Shown: positions 28,841 through 45,300 of the stretch, piece by piece
How positions within the stretch are numbered: position 1 is the first letter of the stretch
Layout of the letters: each line of letters starts with the position of its first letter
NCBI GenBank assembly: GCA_035610365.1
Contig: CM069432.1
Span: 7,874,001-7,938,000 of the forward strand
DNA length: 64,000 nt
DNA from: Aquatica leii
Lineage: Eukaryota; Arthropoda; Insecta; Coleoptera; Lampyridae
Direction of reading: 5' to 3'
Notes under the pieces: generated by a model
What the model was told of the DNA's origin: nothing
The model's input: the letters and a program-made list of their open reading frames with translations, nothing else
Database searches by the model: none
Position numbers and translations under genes: made by a program

Positions 28841-31411
28841 TTGTATTTCTGTCATTATTTACTTCAAAATCTACGATATATATTTAATCTTATATTTACC
28901 ATCTTTTTTTTTCAACGTCAACGATATTTCCCCATATTTACCCATAATTTTATTGACCACATACTGTATTTCTGTCATTATTTACTTCAAACTCTACGAT
29001 ATATATTTAATCTTATCTTTACCATCTTTTTTTTTCAACGTCAACGATATTTCCCCATATTTACCCATAATTTTATTGACCACATACTGTATTTCTGTCA
29101 TTATTTACTTTAAACTCTACGATATATATTTAATCTTATATTTACCCTGTTTTTTTTTCAACGTGAACGATATTTGCCCATATTTACCCATAATTTTATT
29201 GACCACATACTGTATTTCTGTCATTATTTACTTCAAACTCTACGAAATATATTTAATCTTATATTTACCATCTTTTTTTTTCAACGCCAACGATATTTCC
29301 CCATATTTATTTCCCCATATTTATTGATAGAGGTTAGAGGTTCGACGGGTCGACCGGCCCCTAACCTCTCACGGTGTAAAATCAAAAAGGAACATAAATA
29401 ATCAACTATAATAAATTAGAGAATATTACTACCACTTCGAAACAAACAATCTACATATGAATACAGATAGCAGAAATAGAGAAGATAGAAAGAATGTTGT
29501 ATTTCTGTCATTATTTACTTCAAAATCTACGAAATATATTTTATCTTATATTTACCATCTTTTTTTTTCAACGTCAACGATATTTGCCCATATTTACCCA
29601 TAATTTTATTGACCACATACTGTATTTCTGTCATTATTTACTTCAAACTCTACGATATATATTTAATCTTATATTTACCATTTTTTTTTCAACGTCAACG
29701 ATATTTCCCAATATTTACCCATAATTTTATTGACCACATACTGTATTTCTGTCATTATTTACTTCAAACTCTACGATATATATTTAATCTTATATTTACC
29801 ATCTTTTTTCAACGTCAACGATTTTTCCCAATATTTACCCATAATTTTATTGACCACATACTGCATTTCTGTCATTATTTACTTCAAACTCTACGATATA
29901 TATTTAATCTTATATTTACCATCTTTTTTTTCAACGTCAACGATATTTGCCCATATTTACCCATCATTTTATTGACCACATACTGTATTTCTGTCATTAT
30001 TTACTTCAAACTCTACGATATATATTTAATCTTATATTTACCATCTTTTTTCAACGTCAACGATATTTCCCCATATTTATTTCCCCATAATTTTATTGAT
30101 AGAGGTTAGAGGTTCGACGGGTCGACCGGCCCCTAACCTCTCACGGTGTAAAACCAAGAAGGAACATAAATAATCAACTATAATAAATTAGAGAATATTA
30201 CTACCACTTCGAAACAAACAATCTACATATGAATACAGATAGCAGAAATAGAGAAGATAGAAAGAATGTTGTATTTCTGTCATTATTTACTTCAAAATCT
30301 ACGAAATATATTTTATCTTATATTTACCATCTTTTTTTTTCAACGTCAACGATATTTGCCCATATTTACCCATAATTTTATTGACCACATACTGTATTTC
30401 TGTCATTATTTACTTCAAACTCTACGATATATATTTAATCTTATATTTACCATCTTTTTTTTCAACGTCAACGATATTTCCCAATATTTACCCATAATTT
30501 TATTGACCACATACTGTATTTCTGTCATTATTTACTTCAAAATCTACGATATATATTTAATCTTATATTTACCATCTTTTTTTTCAACGTCAACGATATT
30601 TCCCAATATTTACCCATAATTTTATTGACCACATACTGTATTTCTGTCATTATTTACTTCAAAATCTACGATATATATTTAATCTTATATTTACCATTTT
30701 TTTTCAACGTCAACGATATTTCCCCATATTTACCCATAATTTTATTGACCACATACTGTATTTCTGTCATTATTTACTTCAAACTCTACGATATATATTT
30801 AATCTTATATTTACCATCTTTTTTTTTCAACGTCAACGATATTTCCCCATATTTACCCATAATTTTATTGACCACATACTGTATTTCTGTCATTATTTAC
30901 TTCAAAATCTACGATATATATTTAATCTTATATTTATCATGTTTTTTTTTCAACGTCAACGATATTTGCCCATATTTACCCATAATTTTATTGACCACAT
31001 ACTGTATTTCTGTCATTATTTACTTCAAACTCTACGATATATATTTAATCTTATATTTACCATCTTTTTTTTTCAACGTCAACGATATTTCCCCATATTT
31101 ACCCATAATTTTATTGACCACATACTGTATTTCATTCATTATTTACTTCAAACTCTACGAAATATATTTAATCTTATATTTACCATCTTTTTTTTTCAAC
31201 GTCAACGATATTTCCCCATATTTATTTCCCCATATTTATTGATAGAGGTTAGAGGTTCGACGGGTCGACCGGCCCCTAACCTCTCACGGTGTAAAATCAA
31301 GAAGGAACATAAATAATCAACTATAATAAATTAGAGAATATTACTACCACTTCGAAACAAACAATCTACATATGAATACAGATAGCAGAAATAGAGAAGA
31401 TAGAAAGAATG
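28841..31411 (+). repeat. Satellite block with spacers returning to the gaggttagagg type
   Basis: Forward monomers with spacer units at 29322, 30094 and 31237, all of the gaggttagagg start and actataataaat type. Monomer T-tracts are mostly long. Variants gaaatatattt and ttgcccatattt recur in the monomers nearest to the spacers. Confidence 0.93.
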
Positions 31412-34400
31412 TTGTATTTCTGTCATTATTTACTTCAAAATCTACGAAATATATTTAATCTTATATTTACCATCTTTTTTTTTTCAACGTCAACGATATT
31501 TGCCCATATTTACCCATCACTTTATTGGCCACATACTGTATTTCAGTCATTATTTACTTCAAACTCTACGATATATATTTAATCTTATATTTACCATCTT
31601 TTTTTTTCAACGTCAACGATATTTCCCCATATTTGCCCATAATTTTATTGACCACATACTGTATTTCTGTCATTATTTACTTCAAACTCTACGATATATA
31701 TTTAATCTTATATTTACCATCTTTTTTCAACGTCAACGATATTTCCCCATATTTACCCATAATTTTATTGACCACATACTGTATTTCTGTCATTATTTAC
31801 TTCAAACTCTACGATATATATTTTATCTTATATTTACCATCTTTTTTCAACGACAACGATATTTCCCAATATTTACCCATAATTTTATTGCCCACATACT
31901 GTATTTCTGTCATTATTTACTTCAAACTCTACGATATATATTTAATCTTATATTTACCATCTTTTTTCAACGTCAACGATATTTCCCATATTTACCCATA
32001 ATTTTATTGACCACATACTGTATTTCTGTCATTATTTACTTCAAACTCTACGATATATATTTAATCTTATATTTACCATCTTTTTTCAACGTCAACGATA
32101 TTTCCCAATATTTACCCATAACTTTATTGACCACATACTGTATTTCTGTCATTATTTACTTCAAACTCTACGATATATATTTAATCTTATATTTACCATC
32201 TTTTTTTTTTCAACGTCAACGATATTTCCCAATATTTACCCATAACTTTATTGACCACATACTGTATTTCTGTCATTATTTACTTCAAACTCTACGATAT
32301 ATATTTAATCTTATATTTACCATCTTTTTTTTCAACGTCAACGATATTTCCCCATATTTACCCATAATTTTATTGACCACATACTGTATTTCTGTCATTA
32401 TTTACTTCAAACTCTACGATATATATTTAATCTTATATTTACCATCTTTTTTTTTCAACGTCAACGATATTTCCCCATATTTACCCATAATTTTATTGAC
32501 CACATACTGTATTTCTGTCATTATTTACTTCAAACTCTACGATATATATTTAATCTTATATTTACCATCTATTTCAACGTCAACGATATTTCCCCATTTT
32601 TACCCATCATTTTATTGACCACATTCTGTTTTTCTGTCTTTATTTTCTTCAAACTCTACGATATATATTTAATCTTATATTTACCATCTTTTTTCAACGT
32701 CAACGATATTTCCCAATATTTACCCATAATTTTATTGACCACATACTGTATTTCTGTCATTATTTACTTCAAACTCTACGATATATATTTAATCTTATAT
32801 GTACCATCGTTTTTGGTCAACGTCAACGATATTTCCCCATATTTACCCATAATTTTATTGACCACATACTGTATTTCTGTCATTATTTACTTCAAACTCT
32901 ACGATATATATTTTATCTTATATTTACCATTTTTTTTCAACGTCAACGATATTTCCCCATATTTACCCATAATTTTATTGACCACATACTGTATTTCTGT
33001 CATTATTTACTTCAAACTCTACGATATATATTTAATCTTATATTTACCATCTTTTTTTTTCAACGTCAACGATATTTCCCAATATTTACCCATAATTTTA
33101 TTGACCACATACTGTATTTCTGTCATTATTTACTTCAAACTCTACGATATATATTTAATCTTATATTTACCATCTGTTTCAACGTCAACGATATTTCCCG
33201 ATATTTACCCATAATTTTGTTGCCCACATACTGTATTTCTCTCTTTATTTACTTCAAACTCTACGATATATATTTAATCTTATATTTACCATCTTTTTTT
33301 TCAACGTCAACGATATTCCCCAATATTTACCCATAATTTTATTGACCACATACTGTCTTTCTGTCATTATTTACTTCAAACTCTACGATATATATTTAAT
33401 CTTATATTTACCATCTTTTTTCAACGTCAACGATATTTCCCCAATATTTACCCATAATTTTATTGACCACATACTGTATTTCTGTCATTATTTACTTCAA
33501 AATTTACGATATATATTTAATCTTATATTTACGATGTTTTTTTTACAACGTCAACGATATTTACCCATATTTTCCCATAATTTTATTGACCACATACTGT
33601 ATTTCTGTCATTATTTACTTCAAACTCTACGATATATATTTAATCTTATAGTTACCATCTTTTTTCAACGTCAACGATATTTCCCCATATTTACCCATAA
33701 TTTTATTGACCACATACTGTATTTCTGTCATTATTTACTTCAAACTCTACGATATATATTTAATCTTATATTTACCATTTTTTTTTTCAACGTCAACGAT
33801 ATTTCCCCATATTTACCCATAATTTTATTGACCACATACTGTATTTCTGTCATTATTTACTTCAAAATCTACGATATATATTTAATCTTATATTTACCGT
33901 CTTTTTTTTTCAACGTCAACGATATTTCCCCATATTTACCCATAATTTTATTGACCACATACTGTATTTCTGTCATTATTTACTTCAAACTCTACGATAT
34001 ATATTTAATCTTATATTTACCATCTTTTTTTTCAACGTCAACGATATTTCCCAATATTTAGCCATAATTTTATTGACCACATACTGTACTTCTGTCATTA
34101 TTTACTTCAAACTCTACGATATATATTTAATCTTATATTTACCATCTTTTTTCAACGTCAACGATATTTCCCCATATTTACCCATAATTTTTTTGACCAC
34201 ATACTGTATTTCTGTCATTATTTCCTTCAAACTCTACGATATATATTTAATCTTATATTTACCATCTTTTTTCAACGTCAACGATATTTCCCATATTTAC
34301 CCATAATTTTATTGAGCACATAGTGTATTTCTGTCATTATTTAGTTCAAACTCTACGATATATATTTAATCTTATATTTACCATCTTTTTTTTCAACGTC

Positions 34401-37400
34401 AACGATATTTCCCAATATTTACCCATAATTTTATTGACCACATACTGTATTTCTGTCATTATTTACTTCAAACTCTACGATATATATTTAATCTTATATT
34501 TACCATCTTTTTTTCAACGTCAACGATATTTCCCCATATTTACCCATAATTTTATTGACCACATACTGTATTTCTGTCATTATTTACTTCAAACTCTACG
34601 ATATATATTTAATCTTATATTTACCATCTTTTTTCAACGTCAACGATATTTCCCCATATTTACCCATAATTTTATTGACCACATACTGTATTTCTGTCAT
34701 TATTTACTTCAAACTCTACGATATATATTTAATCTTATATTTACCATCTTTTTTCAACGCCAACGATATTTCCCAATATTTACCCATAATTTTATTGACC
34801 ACATACTGTATTTCTGTCATTATTTACTTCAAACTCTACGATATATATTTTATCTTATATTTACCATTTTTTTTCAACGTAACGATATTTGCCCATATTT
34901 ACCCATAATTTTATTGACCACATACTGTATTTCTGTCATTATTTACTTCAAACTCTACGATATATATTTAATCTTATATTTACCATTTTTTTTCAACGTC
35001 AACGATATTTCCCCATATTTACCCATAATTTTATTGACCACATACTGTATTTCTGTCTTTATTTACTTCAAACTCTACGATATATATTTAATCTTATATT
35101 TACCATCTTTTTTTCAACGTCAACGATATTTCGCAATATTTACCCATAATTTTATTGACCACATACTGTATTTCTGTCATTATTTACTTCAAACTCTACG
35201 ATATATATTTAATCTTATATTTACCATGTTTTTTTTTCAACGTCAACGATATTTGCCCATATTTACCCATAATTTTATTGACCACATACTGTATTTCTGT
35301 CATTATTTACTTCAAACTCTACGATATATATTTAATCTTATATTTACCATCTTTTTTTTTCAACTTCAACGATATTTCCCCATATTTACCCATAATTTTA
35401 TTGACCACATACTGTATTTCTGTCATTATTTACTTCAAACTCTACGATATATATTTAATCTTATATTTACCATCTTTTTTTTTCAACGTCAACGATATTT
35501 CCCCATATTTACCCATAATTTTATTGACCACATACTGTATTTCTGTCATTATTTACTTCAAACTCTACGATATATATTTAATCTTATATATACCATGTTT
35601 TTTTTTCAACGTAACGATATTTGCCCATATTTACCCATAATTTTATTGACCACATACTGTATTTCTGTCATTATTTACTTCAAACTCTACGATATATATT
35701 TAATCTTATATTTACCATCTTTTTTCAACGACAACGATATTTCCCCATATTTACCCATAATTTTATTGACCACATACTGTATTTCTGGCAGTAGTTACTT
35801 CAGACTCTACGATATATATTTAATCTTATATTTACCATCTTTTTTTTTCAACGTCAACGATATTTCCCAATATTTACCCATAATTTTATTGACCACATAC
35901 TGTATTTCTGTCATTATTTACTTCAAACTCTACGATATATATTTAATCTTACATTTACCATCTTTTTTCAACGTCAACGATATTTCCCCATATTTACCCA
36001 TAATTTTATTGACCACATACTGTATTTCTGTCATTATTTACTTCAAACTCTACGATATATATTTAATCTTATATTTACCATCTTTTTTTTTCAACGTCAA
36101 CGATATTTGCCCATATTTACCCATAATTTTATTGACCACATACTGTATTTCTGTCATTATTTACTTCAAACTCTACGATATATATTTAATCTTATATTTA
36201 CCATCTTTTTTTTTCAACGTAACGATATTTGCCCATATTTACCCATAATTTTATTGACCACATACTGTATTTCTGTCATTATTTACTTCAAACTCTACGA
36301 TATATATTTAATCTTATATTTACCATCTTTTTTTTTCAACGTCAACGATATTTCCCAATATTTACCCATAATTTTATTGACCACATACTGTATTTCTGTC
36401 ATTATTTACTTCAAACTCTACGATATATATTTAATCTTATATTTACCATCTTTTTTCAACGTCAACGATATTTCCCATATTTACCCATAATTTTATTGAC
36501 CACATACTGTATTTCTGTCATTATTTACTTCAAACTCTACGATATATATTTAATCTTATATTTACCATCTTTTTTTCAACGTCAACGATATTTCCCAATA
36601 TTTACCCATAATTTTATTGACCACATACTGTATTTCTGTCATTATTTACTTCAAACTCTACGATATATATTTAATCTTATATTTACCATCTTTTTTCAAC
36701 GTCAACGATATTTGCCCATATTTACCCATAATTTTATTGACCACATACTGCATTTCTGTCATTATTTACTTCAAACTCTACGATATATATTTAATCTTAT
36801 ATTTACCATCTTTTTTCAACGTCAACGATATTTCTCCATATCTACCCATATTTTTATTGACCACATACTGTATTTCTGTCATTATTTACTTCAAACTCTA
36901 CGATATATATTTAATCTTATATTTACCATCTTTTTCAACGTCAACGATATTTCCCCATATTTACCCATAATTTTATTGACCACATACTGTATTTCTGTCA
37001 TTATTTACTTCAAACTCTACGATATATATTTAATCTTATATTTACCATCTTTTTTTTCAACGTCAACGATATTTCCCAATATTTACCCATAATTTTATTG
37101 ACCACATACTGTATTTCTGTCATTATTTACTTCAAACTCTACAATATATATTTAATCTTATATTTACCATCTTTTTTCAACGTCAACGATATTTCCCAAT
37201 ATTTACCCATAATTTTATTGACCACATACTGTATTTCTGTCATTATTTACTTCAAACTCTACGATATATATTTAATCTTATATTTACCATCTTTTTCAAC
37301 GTCAACGATATTTCCCCATATTTACCCATAATTTTATTGACCACATACTGTATTTCTGTCATTATTTACTTCAAACTCTACGATATATATTTAATCTTAT

Positions 37401-40400
37401 ATTTACCATCTTTTTTCAACGTCAACGATATTTCCCAATATTTACCCATAATTTTATTTACCACATACTGTATTTCTGACATTATTTACTTCAAACTCTA
37501 CGATATATATTTAATCTTATATTTACCATCTTTTTTCAACGTCAACGATATTTCCCAATATTTACCCATAATTTTATTGACCACATACTGTATTTCTGTC
37601 ATTATTTACTTCAAACTCTACGATATATATTTAATCTTATATTTACCATCTTTTTTCAACGTCAACGATATTTGCCCATATTTACCCATAATTTTATTGA
37701 CCACATACTGTATTTCTGTCATTATTTACTTCAAACTCTACGATATATATTTAATCTTATATTTACCATCTTTTTTTTTCAACGTCAACGATATTTCCCC
37801 ATATTTACCCATAATTTTATTGACCACATACTGTATTTCTGTCATTATTTACTTCAAACTCTACGATATATATTTAATCTTATATTTACCATGTTTTTTT
37901 TCAACGTCAACGATATTTGCCCATATTTACCCATAATTTTATTGACCACATACTGTATTTCTGTCATTATTTACTTCAAACTCTACGAAATATATTTAAT
38001 CTTATATTTACCATCTTTTTTTTTCAACGCCAACGATATTTCCCAATATTTACCCATAATTTTATTGACCACATACTGTATTTCTGTCATTATTTACTTC
38101 AAACTCTACGATATATATTTAATCTTATATATACCATGTTTTTTTTTCAACGTAACGATATTTGCCCATATTTACCCATAATTTTATTGACCACATACTG
38201 TATTTCTGTCATTATTTACTTCAAACTCTACGATATATATTTAATCTTATATTTACCATCTTTTTTTTTCAACGTCAACGATATTTCCCAATATTTACCC
38301 ATAATTTTATTGACCACATACTGTATTTCTGTCATTATTTACTTCAAACTCTACGATATATATTTAATCTTATATTTACCATCTTTTTTTTTCAACGTCA
38401 ACGATATTTCCCAATATTTACCCATAATTTTATTGACCACATACTGTATTTCTGTCATTATTTACTTCAAACTCTACGATATATATTTAATCTTATATTT
38501 ACCATCTTTTTTCAACGTCAACGATATTTCCCAATATTTACCCATAATTTTATTGACCACATACTGTATTTCTGTCATTATTTACTTCAAACTCTACGAT
38601 ATATATTTAATCTTATATTTACCATCTTTTTTTTTTCAACGTCAACGATATTTGCCCATATTTACCCATCATTTTATTGACCACATACTGTATTTCTGTC
38701 ATTATTTACTTCAAACTCTACGATATATATTTAATCTTATATTTACCATCTTTTTTTTTCAACGTCAACGATATTTCCCCATATTTACCCATAATTTTAT
38801 TGACCACATACTGTATTTCTGTCATTATTTACTTCAAACTCTACGATATATATTTAATCTTATATTTCCCATCTTTTTTTTTCAACGTCAACGATATTTC
38901 CCAATATTTACCCATAACTTTATTGACCACATACTGTATTTATGTCATTATTTATTTCAAACTCTACGATATATATTTAATATTATATTTACCGTCTTTT
39001 TTCAACGTCAACGATATTTCCCATATTTACCCATAATTTTATTGACCACATCCTGTATTTCTGTCATTATTTACTTCAAACTCTACGATATATATTTAAT
39101 CTTATATTTACCATTTTTTTTTTCAACGTCAACGATATTTCCCAATATTTACCCATAATTTTATTGACCACATACTGTATTTCTGTCATTATTTACTTCA
39201 AACTCTACGATATATATTTAATCTTATATTTACCATCTTTTTTCAACGTCAGCGATATTTCCCCATATTTAGCGATAATTTTATTGACCACATACTGTAT
39301 TTCTGTCATTATTTACTTCAAACTCTACGAAATATATTTAATCTTATATTTACCATGTTTTTTTTCAACGTCAACGATATTTGCCCATATTTCCCCATAA
39401 TTTTATTGACCACATACTGTATTTCTGTCATTATTTACTTCAAACTCTACGAAATATATTTAATCTTATATTTACCATCTTTTTTTTTCAACGTCAACGA
39501 TATTTCCCCATATTTACCCATCATTTTATTGGCCACATACTGTATTTCAGTCATTATTTACTTCAAACTCTACGAAATATATTTAATCTTATATTTACCA
39601 TCTTTTTTTTTCAACGTCAACGATATTTCCCAATATTTACCCATAATTTTATTGACCACATACTGTATTTCTGTCATTATTTACTTCAAACTCTACGATA
39701 TATATTTAATCTTATATTTACCATCTTTTTTCAACGTCAACGATATTTCCCAATATTTACCCATAATTTTATTGACCACATACTGTATTTCTGTCATTAT
39801 TTACTTCAAACTCTACGATATATATTTAATCTTATATTTACCATCTTTTTTTTTCAACGTCAACGATATTTGCCCATATTTACCCATCATTTTATTGGCC
39901 ACATACTGTATTTCAGTCATTATTTACTTCAAACTCTACGAAATATATTTAATCTTATATTTACCATCTTTTTTTTTTCAACGTCAACGATATTTCCCCA
40001 TATTTACCCATAATTTTATTGACCACATACTGTATTTCTGTCATTATTTACTTCAAACTCTACGAAATATATTTAATCTTATATTTACCATCTTTTTTTT
40101 TCAACGTCAACGATATTTCCCAATATTTACCCATAATTTTATTGACCACATACTGTATTTCTGTCATTATTTACTTCAAACTCTACGATATATATTTAAT
40201 CTTATATTTACCATCTTTTTTTTTCAACGTCAACGATATTTCCCAATATTTACCCATAATTTTATTGACCACATACTGTATTTCTGTCATTATTTACTTC
40301 AAACTCTACGATATATATTTAATCTTATATTTACCATCTTTTTTTTTCAACGTCAACGATATTTGCCCATATTTACCCATCATTTTATTGGCCACATACT

Positions 40401-41617
40401 GTATTTCAGTCATTATTTACTTCAAACTCTACGAAATATATTTAATCTTATATTTACCATCTTTTTTTTTCAACGTCAACGATATTTCCCCATATTTACC
40501 CATCATTTTATTGACCACATACTGTATTTCTGTCATTATTTACTTCAAACTCTACGATATATATTTAATCTTATATTTACCATCTTTTTTTTTCAACGTC
40601 AACGATATTTCCCAATATTTACCCATAATTTTATTGACCACATACTGTATTTCTGTCATTATTTACTTCAAACTCTACGATATATATTTAATCTTATATT
40701 TACCATCTTTTTTTTTCAACGTCAACGATATTTCCCAATATTTACCCATAATTTTATTGACCACATACTGTATTTCTGTCATTATTTACTTCAAACTCTA
40801 CGATATATATTTAATCTTATCTTTACCATCTTTTTTTTTCAACGTCAACGATATTTGCCCATATTTACCCATCATTTTATTGGCCACATACTGTATTTCA
40901 GTCATTATTTACTTCAAACTCTACGAAATATATTTAATCTTATATTTACCATCTTTTTTTTTCAACGTCAACGATATTTCCCCATATTTACCCATCATTT
41001 TATTGGCCACATACTGTATTTCATTCATTATTTACTTCAAACTCTACGAAATATATTTAATCTTATATTTACCATCTTTTTTTTTCAACGTCAACGATAT
41101 TTCCCAATATTTACCCATAATTTTATTGACCACATACTGTATTTCTGTCATTATTTACTTCAAACTCTACGATATATATTTAATCTTATCTTTACCATCT
41201 TTTTTTTTCAACGTCAACGATATTTGCCCATATTTACCCATCATTTTATTGGCCACATACTGTATTTCAGTCATTATTTACTTCAAACTCTACGATATAT
41301 ATTTAATCTTATATTTACCATCTTTTTTTTTCAACGTCAACGATATTTCCCAATATTTACCCATAATTTTATTGACCACATACTGTATTTCTGTCATTAT
41401 TTACTTCAAACTCTACGATATATATTTAATCTTATATTTACCATCTTTTTTTTTCAACGTCAACGATATTTGCCCATATTTACCCATCATTTTATTGGCC
41501 ACATACTGTATTTCAGTCATTATTTACTTCAAACTCTACGAAATATATTTAATCTTATATTTACCATCTTTTTTTTTCAACGTCAACGATATTTCCCCAT
41601 ATTTATTTCCCCATATT
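31412..41617 (+). repeat. Long spacer-free satellite run
   Basis: About 10.2 kb of forward monomers with no complete spacer unit, by length about 84 monomers. Homogeneity is high. Scattered substitutions and T-tract changes are the main differences. The last 1.8 kb (from about 39870) shows a secondary regularity described separately. Confidence 0.95.
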
Positions 41618-42373
41618 TATTGATAGAGGTTAGAGGTTCGACGGGTCGACCGGCCCCTAACCTCTCACGGTGTAAAATCAAGAAGGAACATAAATAATCA
41701 ACTATAATAAATTAGAGAATATTACTACCACTTCGAAACAAACAATCTACATATGAATACAGATAGCAGAAATAGAGAAGATAGAAAGAATGTTGTATTT
41801 CTGTCATTATTTACTTCAAAATCTACGAAATATATTTTATCTTATATTTACCATCTTTTTTTTTCAACGTCAACGATATTTGCCCATATTTACCCATCAT
41901 TTTATTGGCCACATACTGTATTTCAGTCATTATTTACTTCAAACTCTACGATATATATTTAATCTTATATTTACCATCTTTTTTTTTCAACGTCAACGAT
42001 ATTTCCCCATATTTGCCCATAATTTTATTGACCACATACTGTATTTCTGTCATTATTTACTTCAAACTCTACGATATATATTTAATCTTATATTTACCAT
42101 CTTTTTTTTTCAACGTCAACGATATTTCCCAATATTTACCCATAATTTTATTGACCACATACTGTATTTCTGTCATTATTTACTTCAAACTCTACGATAT
42201 ATATTTAATCTTATATTTACCATCTTTTTTTTTCAACGTCAACGATATTTCCCAATATTTACCCATAATTTTATTGACCACATACTGTATTTCTGTCATT
42301 ATTTACTTCAAACTCTACGATATATATTTAATCTTATATTTACCATCTTTTTTTTTCAACGTCAACGATATTT
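39871..42373 (+). repeat. Four-monomer (~492 bp) higher-order periodicity
   Basis: The diagnostic variant tgcccatatttacccatcat with ttattggcc recurs at 39871, 40364 (493 bp), 40856 (492 bp), 41225 (369 bp), 41471 (246 bp), 41881 (410 bp, across a spacer) and 42373 (492 bp). The spacing equals four, four, three, two, two plus spacer, and four monomers. This is an imperfect higher-order repeat. Its monomer order resembles the one at 46460-46768, which suggests segmental duplication within the array. Confidence 0.8.
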
Positions 42374-45300
42374 GCCCATATTTACCCATCATTTTATTGG
42401 CCACATACTGTATTTCTGTCATTATTTACTTCAAACTCTACGATATATATTTAATCTTATATTTACCATCTTTTTTTTTCAACGTCAACGATATTTCCCA
42501 ATATTTACCCATAATTTTATTGACCACATACTGTATTTCTGTCATTATTTACTTCAAACTCTACGATATATATTTAATCTTATATTTACCATCTTTTTTT
42601 TTTCAACGTCAACGATATTTCCCCATATTTACCCATAATTTTATTGACCACATACTGTATTTCTGTCATTATTTACTTCAAACTCTACGATATATATTTA
42701 ATCTTATATTTACCATCTTTTTTTTTCAACGTCAACGATATTTCCCAATATTTACCCATAATTTTATTGACCACATACTGTATTTCTGTCATTATTTACT
42801 TCAAACTCTACGATATATATTTAATCTTATATTTACCATCTTTTTTCAACGTCAACGATATTTCCCATATTTGCCCATAATTTTATTGACCACATACTGT
42901 ATTTCTGTCATTATTTACTTCAAACTCTACGATATATATTTAATCTTATATTTACCATCTTTTTTTCAACGTCAACGATATTTCCCCATATTTACCCATA
43001 ATTTTACTGACCACATACTGTATTTCTGTCATTATTTACTTCAAACTCTACGATATATATTTAATCTTATATTTACCATCTTTTTTCAACGTCAACGATA
43101 TTTCCCAATATTTACCCATAATTTTATTGACCACATACTGTATTTCTGTCATTATTTACTTCAAACTCTACGATATATATTTAATCTTATATTTACCATC
43201 TCTTTTTTCCAACGTCAACGATATTTCCCCATATTTGCCCATAATTTTATTGACCACATACTGTATTTCTGTCATTATTTACTTCAAACTCTACGATATA
43301 TATTTAATCTTATATTTACCATCTTTTTTTCAACGTCAACGATCTTTCCCAATATTTACCCATCATTTTATTGACCACATACTGTATTTCTGTCATTATT
43401 TGCTTCAAACTCTACGATATATATTTAATCTTATATTTACCATCTTTTTTCAACGTCAACGATATTTCCCAATATTTACCCATAATTTTATTGACCACAT
43501 ACTGTATTTCTGTCATTATTTACTTCAAACTCTACGATATATATTTAATCTTATATTTACCATCTTTTTTCAACGTCAACGATATTTCCCAATATTTACC
43601 CATAATTTTATTGACCACATACTGTATTTCTGTCATTATTTACTTCAAACTCTACGATATATATTTAATCTTATATTTACCATCTTTTTTCAACGTCAAC
43701 GATATTTCCAAATATTTACCCATAATTTTATTGACCACATACTGTATTTCTGTCATTATTTACTTCAAACTCTACGATATATATTTAATCTTATATTTAC
43801 CATCTTTTTTTCAACGTCAACGATATTTCCAAATATTTACCCATAATTTTATTGACCACATACTGTATTTCTGTCATTATTTACTTCAAACTCTACGATA
43901 TATATTTAATCTTATATTTACCATCTTTTTTCAACGTCAACGATATTTCCCATATTTACCCATAATTTTATTGACCACATACTGTATTTCTGTCATTATT
44001 TACTTCAAACTCTACGATATATATTTAATCTTATATTTACCATCTTTTTCAACGTCAACGATATTTCCCAATATTTACCCATAATTTTATTGACCACATA
44101 CTGTATTTCTGTCATTATTTACTTCAAACTCTACGATATATATTTAATCTTATATTTACCATCTTTTTTCAACGTCAACGATATTTCCCAATATTTACCC
44201 ATAATTTTATTGACCACATACTGTATTTCTGTCATTATTTACTTCAAACTCTACGATATATATTTAATCTTATATTTACCATCTTTTTTTCAACGTCAAC
44301 GATATTTCCCCATATTTACCCATAATTTTATTGACCACATACTGTATTTCTGTCATTATTTACTTCAAACTCTACGATATATATTTAATCTTATATTTAC
44401 CATCTTTTTTTCAACGTCAACGATATTTCCCAATATTTACCCATAATTTTATTGACCACATACTGTATTTCTGTCATTATTTACTTCAAACTCTACGATA
44501 TATATTTAATCTTATATTTACCATCTTTTTTTTTCAACGTCAACGATATTTCCCCATATTTGCCCATAATTTTATTGACCACATACTGTATTTCTGTCAT
44601 TATTTACTTCAAACTCTACGATATATATTTAATCTTATATTTACCATCTTTTCTTTTCACCGTCATCGATATTTCCCAATGTTTACCCATAATTTTATTG
44701 ACCCCATACTGTATTTCTGTCATTATTTACTTCAAACTCTACGTTATATATTTAATCTTATATTTACCATCTTTTTCAACGTCAACGATATTTCCCCATA
44801 TTTGCCCATAATTTTATTGACCACATACTGTATTTCTGTCATTATTTACTTCAAACTCTACGATATATATTTAATCTTATATTTACCATCTTTTTTTTTC
44901 AACGTCAACGATATTTCCCCATATTTGCCCATAATTTTATTGGCCACATACTGTATTTCTGTCATTATTTACTTCAAACTCTACGATATATATTTAATCT
45001 TATATTTACCATCTTTTTTTTCAACGTCAACGATATTTCCCAATATTTACCCATAATTTTATTGACCACATACTGTATTTCTGTCATTATTTACTTCAAA
45101 CTCTACGATATATATTTAATCTTATATTTACCATCCTTTTTTTTCAACGTCAACGATATTTCCCTATATTTGCCCATAATTTTATTGACCACATACTGTA
45201 TTTCTGTCATTATTTACTTCAAACTCTACGATATATATTTAATCTTATATTTACCATCTTTTTTTCAACGTCAACGATATTTCCCAATATTTACCCATAA

